A stretch of DNA of 64,000 nt from Lepas anatifera (GCA_034440635.1 JAOTON010001129.1:310001-374000), one strand, 5' to 3'. Shown: positions 22,601 through 37,600, counted from the stretch's first letter. Numbers and translations are program-made. The notes: generated by a model from the letters alone, not told the origin.

Positions 22601-25600
22601 GGGCGTCACCGCCACTGCACGGAACCACGCACTCCATAACGCTGAATATAGTGGGACAGGACCCGTGTAGTTCACCCTGGCTTTCAGACAGCGATCTGTA
22701 CTGCGACAGACGACCTGGTCCCAGCCGGTCAGACAATGGTCTGTACTGCGACAGACGAAATGGTCCCAGTCGGTCAGACAGCGATCTGTACTGCGACAGA
22801 CGACCTGGTCCCAGCCAGTCAGGCAATGGTCTGTACTGCGACAGACGAAATGGTCCCAGTCGGTCAGACAGCGATCTGTACTGCGACAGACGACCTGGTC
22901 CCAGTCAGTCAGGCAATGGTCTGTACTGCGACAGACGAAATGGTCCCAGTCGGTCAGACAGCGATCTGTACTGCGACAGACGACCTGGTCCCAGTCGGTC
23001 AGACAGCACAGTTAACACGCCAAGGATGGCATCCTTGCTACGCAAAGGTCGAAAACGCCCCCAGCATGCATATCCTGGTCAGTATCGCATGTCAGGTCAC
23101 CTGCACTTGCACCCCTCCAGTCACCGCTGGTTACAGAGCTGGAAAGTAGAGCGGCGAGCCTCACTACTCGCTACGGGGCTAGTGAGTGGGCAAGTGTGTG
23201 TGTTTTGGCTCTCAAGCGCACATCAGCTGGTGATGACTATATTGTGCCACACTGCAGAGCTGGGGAAGGAGCACGGACTCAGCAGTCCGGGGTTGGAGGA
23301 CAGTACTCACTGGGCGCTACAGAGCGGGGTTGGAGGGCGGCACTCACCAGCTTCTGTTCCAGGGGCAGGAGCTGTTCCAGCTGCTGCTGCGCTTGCTGGA
23401 ACTGGCGCCGTTCGTGCGGCTCCGGCTGCGCGCCGTCGGCCGCCAGCCAGGACTCCAACTCCGACCAGGCCCGCTCCACGCCGGCCAGCGGCAGCCGCAC
23501 CTGCCGCCGCAGCAGCAGCGCCACGCGGCCGCGGGCCGCACTAGTCGCCTGGCTGTCCGCCTGCTGCCGCCGACCAACGTTAGGCAGCGGCCTCAGCCAC
23601 CTCAGTCAGATGTTGTCACCTAGCTTCTAAAGTCAAACCGATTTAAAAAGGACCGGCAGTGCTTTAAGACTAGATCTAGACCACCAGCAGCGTGATGAAT
23701 GAAGTAGCACACCCAATCCACATAAGCAATGCGCCCAAACAATACAACAATACGCCTGATCAATCGAAATTAGCACTGGGTATCCTGGAAGTCGGGAAAT
23801 GTTGGACGTATATGTCAGCGGAAACCAGGCCCAGGTCCTGTATATGCTCTTGCACCGGGTGTGCTATCGAAATTCCAGCAAAAAAGCAAGTATAAATTCA
23901 TATTATTTGCAAAAAGGGCATGCACGCATATCCTAAAGCATGTACAAGCAATCGACTGTTAAAATCTAGGTCTTTAACAGAGGGAGCGGTAGTGGCGTGG
24001 TCAGCGAACCTGGCTTCCAAGCAGCCGACCCGGGTTCAAGGCCTGGCGGATTCCCTGAACAAGGAGCAAGCTGGCTCCCAAGAAACCTTTCATGGAAGGA
24101 GTTGGCGATGCCATATGACTGGCAGTTGGTGCGTCGGTAATCCCCAAAAATTAATGGGTCTGTATTAGTACCAGAAACAAATCAATGTGTGCACAATTTA
24201 ATGATGAAGAAAATATTCTGTTGAAAGCTGAACTTCTCTAGTTATCCACGTTTCGTATTCATTTAAGCAAAAGGTATCAGAGGCCCAGTCGCTGACTTTT
24301 ATCATTACAATACACAAAATTACAATATAACATTTAAAAAGTACGAATGGTACCCCATGGTAGCCAAATAAAGCTTGGGCGCTCTTTATTTCATACCAGC
24401 ATCATTAATAATGTCAAAAATTAAGTTTTACGGCGTCGAAACCGGTGTGCTTCTGGGGAGAAACTCCACGGCTTTCAGGACATTGGCGCGGACTACCCTC
24501 CTCTGGCTTAGAGTCATTATTTTCTGTGAAATCTGACACTTGCAAAGAAATGGCGCACTGCTCAGAGTTGAGTTTTTTTAATGAAGGAATTATACATAAG
24601 AACACAAAATTGAAGTCCATTGATAAACGATATAACCGGTCCCGACTTCAGTTGGTACCGTCTCGTCTTCACGCGCAAAATGATCCCGATTTCAGTGATT
24701 ACTAGTTTCTGAATAATTGCGAAGGCAACCAACGAGTGGGCAGTGTATAGCAGCGGCAGGCAGTGAGCAGTATGATTCCGGGGTATCATACAATTAAACT
24801 AAAGGTACAATCTAAAGGTCATAAGAAATCATGGAACCGACGGAAATCACAACACAATCAAAGCTTATGTAATCACCAAAGCTAAACTATTACGGTGGCA
24901 CTGGTGAGAAGGCATTATTTACGAGGTGCACCGTTTAACCCAGTATGGCAGGGGCGGGTAGTAGAGGGTAGCTGGGGCGAGCGACAGAGGGTACCTGGGC
25001 GCTGGCGGCGCAGAGGGCGGCCTCGAACTCGCGATAGGCCTCCCAGAGCAGGGCGCCGTCGGTGACGTGGAGGCCGGCAGCAGTGAGTGCCCGTTCAAAC
25101 ACGGCCCGAGCCCGCTCGGCGCCGTCCTCCTCCGCCAGTCCGCCGAGGGCCAGCTGGCAGAACTCCAGCCAGACCTCCACACCTGCCAGCACAGCCTCAA
25201 CTGCCGGTACACTGTACAGCCACACCTCCACACCTGTCGGTACACTGTCCAGCCACACCTCCACACCTGTCGGTACACTGTACAGCCACACCTCCACACC
25301 TGTCGGTACACTGTACAGCCACACCTCCACAACTGTCGGTACACTGTACAGCCACACCTCCACACCCGTCGGTAGACTGTACAGAAACAACTCCACACCT
25401 GCCGGTGAACTGTACAGCCACACCTCCACACCTGTCGGTAGACTGTACAGCCACACCTCCACACCTGTCGGTAGACTGTACAGCCTCAACTGTTGGTACA
25501 CTGTACAGCCACACCTCCACACCTGTCGGTACACTGTACAGCCTAAACTGTCGGTACACTGTACAGCCACACCTCCACACCTGTCGGTAGACTGTACAGT

Positions 25601-28600
25601 CACACCTCCACACATGCCGCCACACTGTACATCCACACCTCCACACCTGTCGGTACACTGTACAGCCTAAACTGTCGGTACACTGTACAGCCACACCTCC
25701 ACACCTGTCGGTAGACTGTACAGTCACACCTCCACACCTGCCGGTACACTGTACAGCCACACCTCCACACCTGCCGGTAGACTGTACAGCCTCAACTGTC
25801 GGTAAACTGTACAGCCACACCTCCCCACCTGCCGGCACACTGTACAGCCACACCTCCACACCTGTCGGTACACTGTACAGCCTAAACTGTCGGTACACTG
25901 TACAACCGCACCTCCACACCTGTCGGTAGACTGTACAGCCACACCTCCACACCTGCCGGTACACTGTACAGCCACACCTCCACACCCGTCGGTAGACTGT
26001 ACAGACACACCTCCACACCTGCCGGTAAACTGTACAGCCACACCTCCACACCTGTCGGTAGACTGTACAGCCACACCCCCACACCTGTCGGTAGACTGTT
26101 CAGCCTCAACTGTCGGTACACTGTACAGCCACACCTCCACACCTGCTGGCACACTGTACAGCCACACCTCCACACCTGTCGGTACACTGTACAGCCTAAA
26201 CTGTCGGTACACTGTACAGCCACACCTCCACACCTGTCGGTAGACTGTACAGTCACACCTCCACACATGTCGGTACACTGCACAGCCACACCTCCACACC
26301 TGTCGGTAGACTGTACAGTCTCATCTGTCGGCACACTGTACAGCCACACCTCCACACCTGTCGGTACACTATACAGCCACACCTCCACACCTGTCGGTAC
26401 ACTGTACAGCCACACCTCCACATCTGCCGGCACACTGTACAGCCACACCTCAACATCTGCTGGCACACTGTACAGCCACACCTCCACACCTGCCAGCACA
26501 GACTAAACTGGCGGTACACTGTACAGCCACACCTCCACACCTGCTGGCACACTGTACAGCCACACCTCCACACCTGCCGGCACACTGTACAGCCACACCT
26601 CCACACCTGCCGGTACAGCCTCAACTGTCGGTACACTGTACAGCCACACCTCCACACCTGTCGGTAGACTGTACACAGCCACACCTCCACACATGTCGTT
26701 ACACTGTACAGTCACACCTCCACACCTGTCGGTACACTGTACAGCCACACCTCCACACCTGCCAGTACACTGTACAGCCTCAACTGTCGGTAAACTGTAC
26801 AGCCACACCTCCAGACCTGTCGGTACACTATACAGCCACACCTCCACACCTGTCGGTACACTGTACAGCCACACCTCCACATCTGCCGGCACACTGTACA
26901 GCCACACCTCCACACCTGCCAGCACAGACTAAACTGGCGGTACACTGTACAGCCACACCTCCACACCTGCTGGCACAATGTACAGCCACACCTCCACACC
27001 TGTCGGTAGACTGTACACAGCCACACCTCCACACCTGTTGGTACACTGTACAGCCACACCTCCACACCTGCCGGTACACTGTACAGCCACACCTCCACAC
27101 CTGTCGGTACACTGTACAGCCACACCTCCACACCTGTCGGTACACTGTACAGCCACACCTCCACACCTGGCGGTAGACTGTACAGCCACACCTCCACACC
27201 TGTCGGTAGACTGTACAGCCACACCTCCACACCTGGCGGTAGACTGTACACAGCCACACCTCCACACCTGTTGGTACACTGTACAGCCACACCTCCACAC
27301 CTGTCGGTACACTGTACAGCCACACCTCCACACCTGTCGGTAGACTGTACAGCCTCAACTGTCGGTAAACTGCACAGCCACACCTCCAGACCTGTCGGTA
27401 CACTATACAGCCACACCTCCACACCTGTCGGTACACTGTACAGCCACACCTCCACATCTGCCGGCACACTGTACAGCCACACCTCCACATCTGCCAGCAC
27501 AGACTAAACTGGCGGTACACTGTACAGCCACACCTCCACACCTGCTGGCACACTGTACAGCCACACCTCCACACCTGCTGGCACACTGTACAGCCACACC
27601 TCCACACCTGTCGGTACACTGTACAGCCACACCTCCACACCTGTCGGTAGACTGTACAGCCTCAACTGTCGGTACACTGTACAGCCACACCTCCACACCT
27701 GTCGGTACACTATACAGCCACACCTCCACACCTGTCGGTACACTGTACAGCCACACCTCCACATCTGCCGGCACACTGTACAGTCACACCTCCACACCTG
27801 CCAGCACAAACTAAACTGGCGGTACACTGTACAGCCACACCTCCACACTTGCTGGCACACTGTACAGTAGGGGGGCCCTTTTGGCAACTTTTTCTTCAAT
27901 GTTTCGGGACCAGTGGGTTTCTGATGTTCTCGGACCCACTGATTTTGAATTTGACCTTGAAATTTTGTATTTCTAATTTTTTCAGCCCGCCCCTGCGCCT
28001 TCAAGTTTTCGAAAAACAGAGAAAATGCAGGTTTTTGCATCCCCAAACAGCAATCACTGAGAATAGCAAAATAAAATTTAATTCATCAGTTAGAACAGTT
28101 TCTTACCTACAGATCTGCTCAAACTGCATGTTCATGGGGGTTCTTATGCCTTATTTATTGCGCCTCAAATATTGCGATTTTTTGCCTAACGGTGGTATAC
28201 TGTGCCGCACGGCACCTTACGGCGCGTTGCTCTCCGGGCAGTCCAGGAAGCATGCCAACTTAAAATATGGTACTTTTACATTATATTTCGCATGAATTCG
28301 ATGAGGAATGCCAGTTTACATGGTTTTCTTTTTTAAAAGGTGACAGAGGTGGATGTAAGCAATTATTTTTTCGGGAGAAAATTAGCGAAAATAGTGAAAA
28401 ATCCCTTATTTAGAAAGAAAGTGAGGCAAATCGGCAAACCTTGGCGACCGACCGGTTTCTGTAGGTGGTGCCACTCTTGATTAGGGGATACCACGTTATC
28501 AGAAAATTAAGCATTATGTCAAGAACTGTAGTTAAAAGGCATAAAAACAAAACATTATCAGAGTACCTTCATTACTCGATGAAGAAAGACGACAGCCTTC

Positions 28601-31600
28601 CACTGTCATGAGCTACAGGGACAAGGACTGAACCGAAAGCAGAATCGACTCTGGGCACCACTCGCGTCTATTTTCCCTGACGGCAGCGAAACGTATCTTG
28701 TTAAGCGCCTTGCCATCTTGTCAGCGCACCACACGCTGGCAACTGACTCGCTGTCAGTTTTAAGGCCCTCTATTGACTGAGTGTGGCACGGAATGCCTGT
28801 CCGGAGAGATGACCCGACTAAAGTCCTGAGTTGGGTCTGCGTAAAGCCGTTCAGGAAGGGTGGCTCCACATTGGGTGCATGGCAGACCCGTTTTACGCTG
28901 CTGTGCAGCTCCATGTAGCTGGTCGCACACCGCTTGAGCTGCCTCGGCAGCACCTGGTAGCACCGGACACAGGCACCATGCGCTCGGCCCTTCAAAGTTG
29001 GACCTGTGCGCCCACCAGAGGAGCTGTCCGCCGGCTGCTGGGTGGTGCTGGGAGAGCACTGGCCGCTCTCAGAAGCGACGTGCTGCTCACTGCAGGAGGT
29101 GTTGGGTGTACGCGCCAGATTGGGACTTGACTTGACGCGCCAGATAGGGACTTGAGTCGCTCTTGACTCTGGGGAAGTTGGCGATTGGCAGCAAGTGCAC
29201 TGCCCCAGAGATTTCTCGCCCTATTCAGCTGGGATCTGAAGCTAGCGTACCTCTGTGCAAAGACGGGATACGGGAATGCTAGTGCTGTCGCCCATAAGGC
29301 ACACGGCAAACTGCACCAGGCGCGGTGGTACACGGCCCAGAGTTACCTGCTGCGTCTGTACATGTCCAGGGCTGAGCCATCGCCTGAGATACAGGTACTG
29401 GCGCAGTACCTGGTCTGTGTCTACGTGCCAATGACAGTCCGAATCAAGTACGAGTGGGACGCTGTCCACGCTGCGCGCCATCTGGCAGAGGAGCTGCGGC
29501 TGCAGCGAAGGTATGTACATGACCTGTGACGCACTGACAGTTTTGCAGGATAGCGTGGCGAAGGACGCTCTCATGGCGCATACGGAAAGCATCATTTTGG
29601 CGATGCTGGGTGACGACGACCAGAAAATCAGAGCTGCAGCTGTCAGTAAGATCGTCTCGTCCCGGAGCGCGAGGTTAACACAAGCACAGATGAAGCCGGT
29701 CCCTATCCAGTGCGTACACCCAACGCCTCCTGCAGTGAGCAGCACGCCGCTTCTGAGAGCGGGCAGTGCTCTCCCAGCACCTCCCAGCAGCCGGTGCACA
29801 GGCCCAACGTTGAAGGGCCGAGCGCATGGTACCTGTGTCCGGCGCTACCAGGTGCTGCCGGGGCAGCTCAAGCGGTGTGCGACCAGCTACATGGAGCTGC
29901 ACAGCAGCGTAAAAAGGGTCTGCCATGCACCCAATGTGGAGCCACCCTTCCTGAACGGCTTTACGCAGACCCAACTCAGGACTTTAGTCGGGTCACCCCT
30001 CCGGACAGGCATTCCGTGCTACACTCAATCAATAGAGGGCCTTAAAACTGACAGCGAGTCAGTTGCCAGCGTGTGGTGCGCTGACAAGATGGCAAGGCGC
30101 TTAACAAGATACGTTTCGCTGCCGTCAGGGAAAATAGACGCGAGTGGTGCCCGGAGTCGATTCTGCTTTCGTTTCAGTCCTTTTCCCTGTAGCTCATGAC
30201 AGTGGAAGGCTGTCGTCTTTCTTCGTCGAGTGATCAAGGTACTCTGACAATGTTTTGTTTTTATGCCTTTTAATTACAGTTCTTTGCATAATGCCTAATT
30301 TTCTGATATCGTGGTATCCCCTAATCAAGAGTGGCACCACCTACCGAAACCGGTCCGTCACCAAGGTTTGCCGATTTGCCTCACTTTCTTTCTAAATGAA
30401 GGATTTTTCACTATTTTCGCTAATTTTCTCCCGAAAAATAATTGCTTACATCCGCCCCTGTCACCTTTAAAAAAGAAAACCATGTAAACTGGCATTCCTC
30501 ATTGAATTCATGCGAAAAATAATGTAAAAGTACCACATTTTAAGTCAGCATGCTTCCTGGACTGCCCGGAGAGCAACGCGCCGTAAGGTGCCGTGCGGCA
30601 CAGTATACCACCGTTAGGCAAAAACCGCAATATTTGAGGCGCAATAGATAAGGCATAAGAAACCCCATGAACATGCAGTTTGAGCAGATCTGTAGGTAAG
30701 AAACTGTTCTAACTGATGAATTAAATTTTATTTTGCTATTCTCAGTGATTGCTGTTTGGGGATGAAAAAAACCTGCATTTTCTCTGTTTTTCGAAAACTT
30801 GAAGGCGCAAGGGCGGGCTGAAAAAATTTGAAATTCAAAATTTCAAGGTCAAATTCGAAATCAGCGGGTCTGAGAACATCAGAAACCCACTGGTCCCGAA
30901 ACATTAAAGAAAAAGTTGCCAAAAGGGCCCCCCCTACTGTACAGCCACACCTTCACACCTGTCGGTACACTGTACAGCCACACCTCCACACCTGTCAGTA
31001 GACTGTACAGCCTCAACTGTCGGTACACTGTACAGCCACACCTCCACACCTGTCGGTACACTGTCCAGCCACTCCTCCACACCTGCCGGCACACTGCACA
31101 GCCACACCTCCACATCTGCTGGCACACTGTACAGCCACACCTCCACACCTGTCGGTACACTGTACAGCCACACCTCCACATCTGCCGGCACACTGTACAG
31201 CCACACCTCCACACCTGCCAGCACAGACTAAACTGTCGGTACACTGTACAGCCACACCTCCACACCTGCTGGCACACTGTACAGTAGGCCATGTCGTGAT
31301 CACCACTTTTTCACAGGGTCTTTGATTTCCGGGTGTTTTCTAATGTATTAATGGTCGCTGATCACGATTTTCTGGTCGAAAATGTCGAATTCGAAAAATA
31401 TTTGCCCGCGCAAGCCGTTTGAAATTCTTCCGGTTTGCCAAAATTTCGATGTTTTCATATCTCACGGACAATAAAGTGCAACTTATGTATGGAAAGGGCC
31501 ACAGAACTTTTAAACCATTGAATGTGAACAATTTGAAACCTTTTTGACTCCTTAAAGTATATACTTGCCTGATAAAGTACCGTGGAAAGACGGGGATGTT

Positions 31601-34600
31601 TGAGCTTAAAAAGATGATAATAGATGGCGCGCATGACGCAGCCGTCAACCACTGTCCCGCTACGTCGCTTATGTCAAGAAGCTATTAGCCAAAGGAGCTG
31701 GATATAGGATTTGAGCCTATTATGGATTCGATGAATGAACATTTACCTCACAAGATGATCTAGATTTCTCTCGCTTGCAATTTTAAATATTTTTGGTAAT
31801 GGTTGCTTTCAAAGCAGGTACAATTAAGATCAGCCAGCCATATATAGATTAGGTATCTAAGTATGTAGTCACTGCGGATCAATTTCAAGTATAAAAATGT
31901 ATGCAAGAGCCAGTCGATTATATTTAAATTAGTCTTGCTATCACTAGCAAGGAGAATACCGCATTTCGGGAAAAATGAAGCTACACCACACCTAGCGCCG
32001 CCGTCAAGCCATGTATGCTGCCGCTTAACCAGCTCTCGACTGGGGCTGACGTTGTTGGTCACATTATGATGCTGCAGCTTGAAGAGATGGAGGCCAGTGA
32101 AGTGGACCAATTTCACGTTTCAATAGCTTGAAAATTCGAACCGACCACTGATGAAGTTACCTAGACTTACAGAAGAGCATCTGTGACAGCAAGAAACAAG
32201 TACAAAGTTCGCTGTGAAATAAGGAAGCATTTAAACCTGAAGGAAGCGATCAGAAGGCGCCTACAAAACATGAAGATATTGTAAGCATGGACAAAGCATG
32301 ACAACATTGTTTGACATATAAAGCAGAGTTTTACCATCAAAGGCATCGGCAAACAGAACATTTCTGGAAGACCAGCGAGAAGCGCAGAGGTTGTTATCTT
32401 GGCGGCTTGGATGCAGTCGTGACGGACCATTGGAGACGGCAGCAGCTGCGGCAAGCCACTGCTGCTGTTGTTGTGGCTACCAGGAGTTCTCCGGATGTTG
32501 CGTTCTGACGGAGCTGAAGCTGCGTCAGAACGCAACGGCACTATTGACAGCGACCGCTGGTGGTATATGCAGCAGCGAGCTTCCTATTTGTAGCATCACA
32601 CCAGCTGCTGACAGACGCCGCACGCGAACAGGCTCTGGCAGGCATAAGTCAATCTCGGAAGGAAAACTTATTTTTAAATGCTACACGGAAGTGGTTTGTA
32701 GACTTGTCCGGGTGATTGTCATATTATTGTGCTCGAATGCGGACGAGCCGGCTTCTCGATCAGACCTTATTGGCGGCAGCAGCAGTGGCTTGCCGCAGCT
32801 GCTGCCGTCTCCAATGGTCCGTCACGACTGCATCCAAGCCACAAAGATATAACTTCTGTGCTTCTCGCTGGTGTTCCAGAAATGTTCTGCTTGCCGATGC
32901 CTTTGATGGTAAAACTCTGCTTTATATGTCAAACAATGTTGTCATGCTTTGTCTATACTTAAATATCTTCATGTTTTGTAGGCGCCTTCTGATCTCTTCC
33001 TTCAGGTTACAATGCTTCCTTATTTCACAGCGAACTTTGTACTTGTTTCTTGCTGTCACAGATGCTCTTCTGTAAGTCTCGGTAACTTCATCAGCGGTCG
33101 GTTCGAATTTTCAAGCTATTGAAACGTGAAATTGGTCCACTTCTCTGGCCTCCATCTCTTCAAGCTGCAGTATCATAATGTGACCAACAACGTCAGCCCC
33201 AGTCGAGAGCTGGTTAAGCGGCAGCATACATGGCTTGACGGCGGCGCTAGGTGTGGTGTAGCTTCATTTTTCCCGAAATGCGGTATTCTCCTTGCTAGTG
33301 ATAGCAAGACTAATCTAAATATAATCGACTGGCTCTTGCATACATTTTGATACTTGAAATTGATCCGCAGTGACTACATACTTAGATACCTAATCTATAT
33401 ATGGCTGGCTGATCTTAATTGTACCTGCTTTGAAAGCAACCATTACCAATAATATTTAAAACTGCAAGCGAGAGAAATCTAGATCATCTTGTGAAGGTAA
33501 ATGTTCATTCATCGAATCCATAATAGGCTCAAATCCTATATCCAGCTCCTTTGGCTAATAGCTTCTTGACATAAGCGACGTAGCGGGACAGTGGTTGACG
33601 GCTGCGTCATGCGCGCCATCTATTATCATCTTTTTAAGCTCAAACATCCCCGTCTTTCCACGGTACTTTATCAGGCAAGTATATATTTTAAGGAGTCAAA
33701 AAAGGTTTCAAATTGTTCACATTCAATGGTTTAAAAGTTCTGTGGCCCTTTCCATACATAAGTTGCATTTTATTGTCCGTGAGATATGAAAACATCGAAA
33801 TTTTGGCAAACCGGAAGAATTTCAAACGGCTTGCGCGGGCAAATATTTTTCGAATTCGACATTTTCGACCAGAAAATCGTGATCAGCGACCATTAATACA
33901 TCAGAAAACACCCGGAAATCAAAGATCCTGTGAAAAAGTGGTGATCACGACATGGCCTACTGTACAGCCACACCTCCACACCTGCCGGTACAGCCTCATC
34001 TGTCGGTACACTGTACAGCCACACCTCCACACCTGCCGGCACACTGTACAGCCACACCCTCCACACCTGCCGGTACACTGTACAGCCACACCTCCACACC
34101 TGCAGGTACAGCCTCAACTGTCGGTACACTGTACAGCCACACCTCCACACCTGCCGGCACACTGTACAGCCACACCTCCACACCTGCTGGCACACTGTAC
34201 AGCCACACCTCCACACCTGCCGGCACACTGTACAGCCACGCCTCCACACCTGCCGTTAGACTGTACACAGCCACACCTCCACACCTGTCGGTACACTGTT
34301 AAGTCACACCTCCACACCTGCCGGTACACTGTACAGTCACACCTCCACACCTGCCAGCACACGGTCAAGTTGGTGTCGAACAAAAAACAACTCAACAAAA
34401 CCCCTTTATCCTTATCCAGCTTCCAGGGTTAATCTACTAAACAGCAGCAGCGTCTGAACCGCATCGTAGAACAGTGCGGGAGATATTGGCGAGATTTCAT
34501 AATAAATGCCAGCTGGCTGAAACTGCACTTGGCAGCCTATTGCAGACGTAAGAAATTAATAAATGAACGCCACCAACACAGAATAGAGGACAGCTGTAGC

Positions 34601-37600
34601 ATCGTGTCTTATTGCAATCCCGACTACCGAGTCGGCGCCGCCCGGCCGAGCGAGTGCAGCGGTGCCGGCCCCGCCGCTTGGCTCCACTTACTAGTGTACT
34701 CGGCGACAGCGCGGTCGCACAGCGCCAGCGCGCGCCGCCGGGGCTCCGGGCCGTCCTCACTGGCGTCATCAGCCGCCGCCTCGTCCCGAATCCAGTCCAG
34801 CCACAGCTCTGCCGGGCACAAACACTGTCCAGCCACAGCTCTGCCGGGCACAAACACTGTCCAGCCACAGCTCTGCCGGGCACAAACACTGTCCAGCCAC
34901 AGCTCTGCCGGGCACAAACACTGTCCAGCCACAGCTCTGCCGCATAAACACTGTCCAGCCACAGCTCTGCCAGGCACAAACACTGTCCAGTCACAGCTCT
35001 GCCGGGCACAAACACTGTCCACTCCAGTCACAGCTCCGCCGGGCACAAACACTGTCCAGTCACAGCTCTGCCGGGCACAAACACTGTCCACTCCAGTCAC
35101 AGCTCTGCCGGGCACAAACACTGTCCAGCCACAGCTCTGCCGGCACAAACACTGTCCAGCCACAGCTCTGCCAGGCACAAACACTGTCCAGCCACAGCTC
35201 TTCCGGGCACAAACACTGTCCAACCACAGCTCTTCCCGACACAAACAATGGGGGCATTCCAGGACAAAACGACCAAAAAATATTTCAATTTGACACCACC
35301 ATGTCTAGAAAAAGTCTGAAACTTTGTGTCCGGGGTATTTTTGGGCCAGAAACACGCCTGTGAGAATCTTAGCCTCCTCTGACCAACGGTGACCGAGTTA
35401 TAGCCCGAGGCATTTTCGGGAGGTCACCTTGTAGATTCATGTTTGATGCTTCATAACTCAAAAACGCATTGCCTGATTAACAAGTGATTAAACTCGTCTT
35501 GGACCATATATTATTTTGAAAATAGAAAATTTTGAAATTTTAAAAAAATTTACTTTTAATTCGTTTGACCTTTTCTTTTGTGACCTAGCTTGACCAGTTG
35601 GCGGTTGAAATGGACCTTTCTGACGCCTCAAAAATTTTGCTTCATAAATCATCTTTCGATAAAAATTTTAAAAAATGCCTTCTTGCTTTAAATTCCAAAT
35701 CTTTACCACCTAAGGCAGGTATACAGACGGTTTTTGACCACTGCAGTAGCACAGCTTTATGTTTAGCACTGCAAACAAAGCGATTGCTTTTGGAATCGGT
35801 TGCTTGCAATGATATTGCATTATCTTCACAAAATTTTCATCGTGCAAGTGTCAAAGTGTATGAGAATTAACACGCGCCCACACAGGGGGTGGGCAACCGG
35901 CCTCTTCAGGTTTCCACAGGTAGTAAAAAACATCATCGCCCAGCGCAACCGTACTTCATCTACCTCTAACTCGACATTTTTGCAACTTCTTGCAAAATAA
36001 TTTAGGTAAACTGGCGGGTGGTAGGTACCGTAAATACCGTAGGTCAGCTGGCAACTAGCTGGTGAGAGGGTGACCTAAGGTAGGCAGCCGTCCTTAGGCT
36101 TTGTGGGACGTTCAACTTTGGTTCCTTAATTAACCCTTCGTCGTGGGAGTTGCTCGTTTGCGTGGTGGGGTTGGGGTCTCCGTGAAAAGTTCCTTGATGA
36201 CTCTAGTGAGACTCCGAGTCCTAAAACTGAACTGGGAACAGCTTGGACATGATTTATAGATAAAGAAAAATAGCAGCCATTAAAAGTGATAGAAAAAGAT
36301 ATATTGTTTCGAGGGAGACGAGGGCAAATGAACTTATTAGTAACGGGTTATTTAGCCTTCCACCCTTAAACAAAAATTTACAAAGATGTCGCGAATTTAT
36401 CAATAATTTAAATAAGTATAACTTATCCTGTAAGCACCACTAACTCACACAATTACTTTGTTCCCGGAGATGGAAAAATAGTTTTGATACAAGGTGACTC
36501 AGTGAAGCACAGCATACGTTTGAGAGGATTCATACAATGTAAAAAGAGTGTCTAAAGGCATTCATTCCCAGGGGGTAATTTGAATCTGCTCATATATGCG
36601 ACCAAATGTTGTTCTGAAATCATAACGCGTTCGACTTGGTCACTTGAACAGGGTGCCTTACATAATATTTTTAAAAGGTGATTATTTTATAGCCGACACT
36701 GCTCCCAGTTCAAACACCACTTCAAAAGGCTTTTTATTTGTGTTTTTTAATGATTAGGGGTGGAAAAATTTGAAACAATATCGAGAGCCACTACGTGAAA
36801 ATAAATAGCAAATTGTATCATGCCCTCTCACAGGCCGTTCAAATTGCATTGAACCAAGAAGTAGTGCTTGAAATGAAAAAAGAGAACATTCAAAGGATGT
36901 TTTACCATTTTTACCACTGTTTCCACGTTTCATTGGAGGTGTTCGAGCACCCACAAATAGGTATAATTCCACACTCCTGGTGCCTTGTGTTATCATTGAA
37001 GAATAAGGGAATACACTGAGATGACTTCAATACTGACCCTGACTTTGTCCTGCACAAACACATTCATTCACCTGCAATGATGGCCGTCAGATCACTCGTT
37101 ACTTAAGCCAAATAATCTATACCAGTATATTTAATATTACCTTTGTATTGGACATTCACCAGGACTAATTTTCGATCATTCACGCAGCACTCATAAAAGA
37201 AAGTCTTCTTGCACAACACGACACTGTTTGATTCAAACATAGGTATACGAAATCCGAACCTCTCTTCCTTTGTTTGTAGATATTTCATGAACAGTGATGG
37301 ATGGCTTATTTATCGCTGGTATTCCATGAAACTTTTGATTCATTTTTCTATAATTGCATTGGCGAACAGACTTTGGAGCTGCCTGGCAACATTGGCTATG
37401 CTTGATTGTGGAATATGCAAGAACTTAATCGTGCTGAAAAATGTATGCGTACGAAAAGCATATGTGCCTTTGGTATCACGTATTTGATCTTTCACTGGAC
37501 TTTTTAAACCATCGTGATATGTTGCTGGTTTGGCCGTGCTCTCGATATAGTCGCAGGCGCCCTTGCTGTGAGACGTAGTGAAAACGCTTCATTCACATTA

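Noticed and set aside
25197..27640. Cys/Gly/Val-rich ORFs of 200-295 codons (CGGVAVQCTDR type)
   Set aside because: They are other frames of the 33-bp satellite. Open frames are expected because the unit is 11 codons.
25160..27867. Possible CRISPR array
   Set aside because: Units are contiguous without unique spacers and contain exon sequence; the host is an animal.
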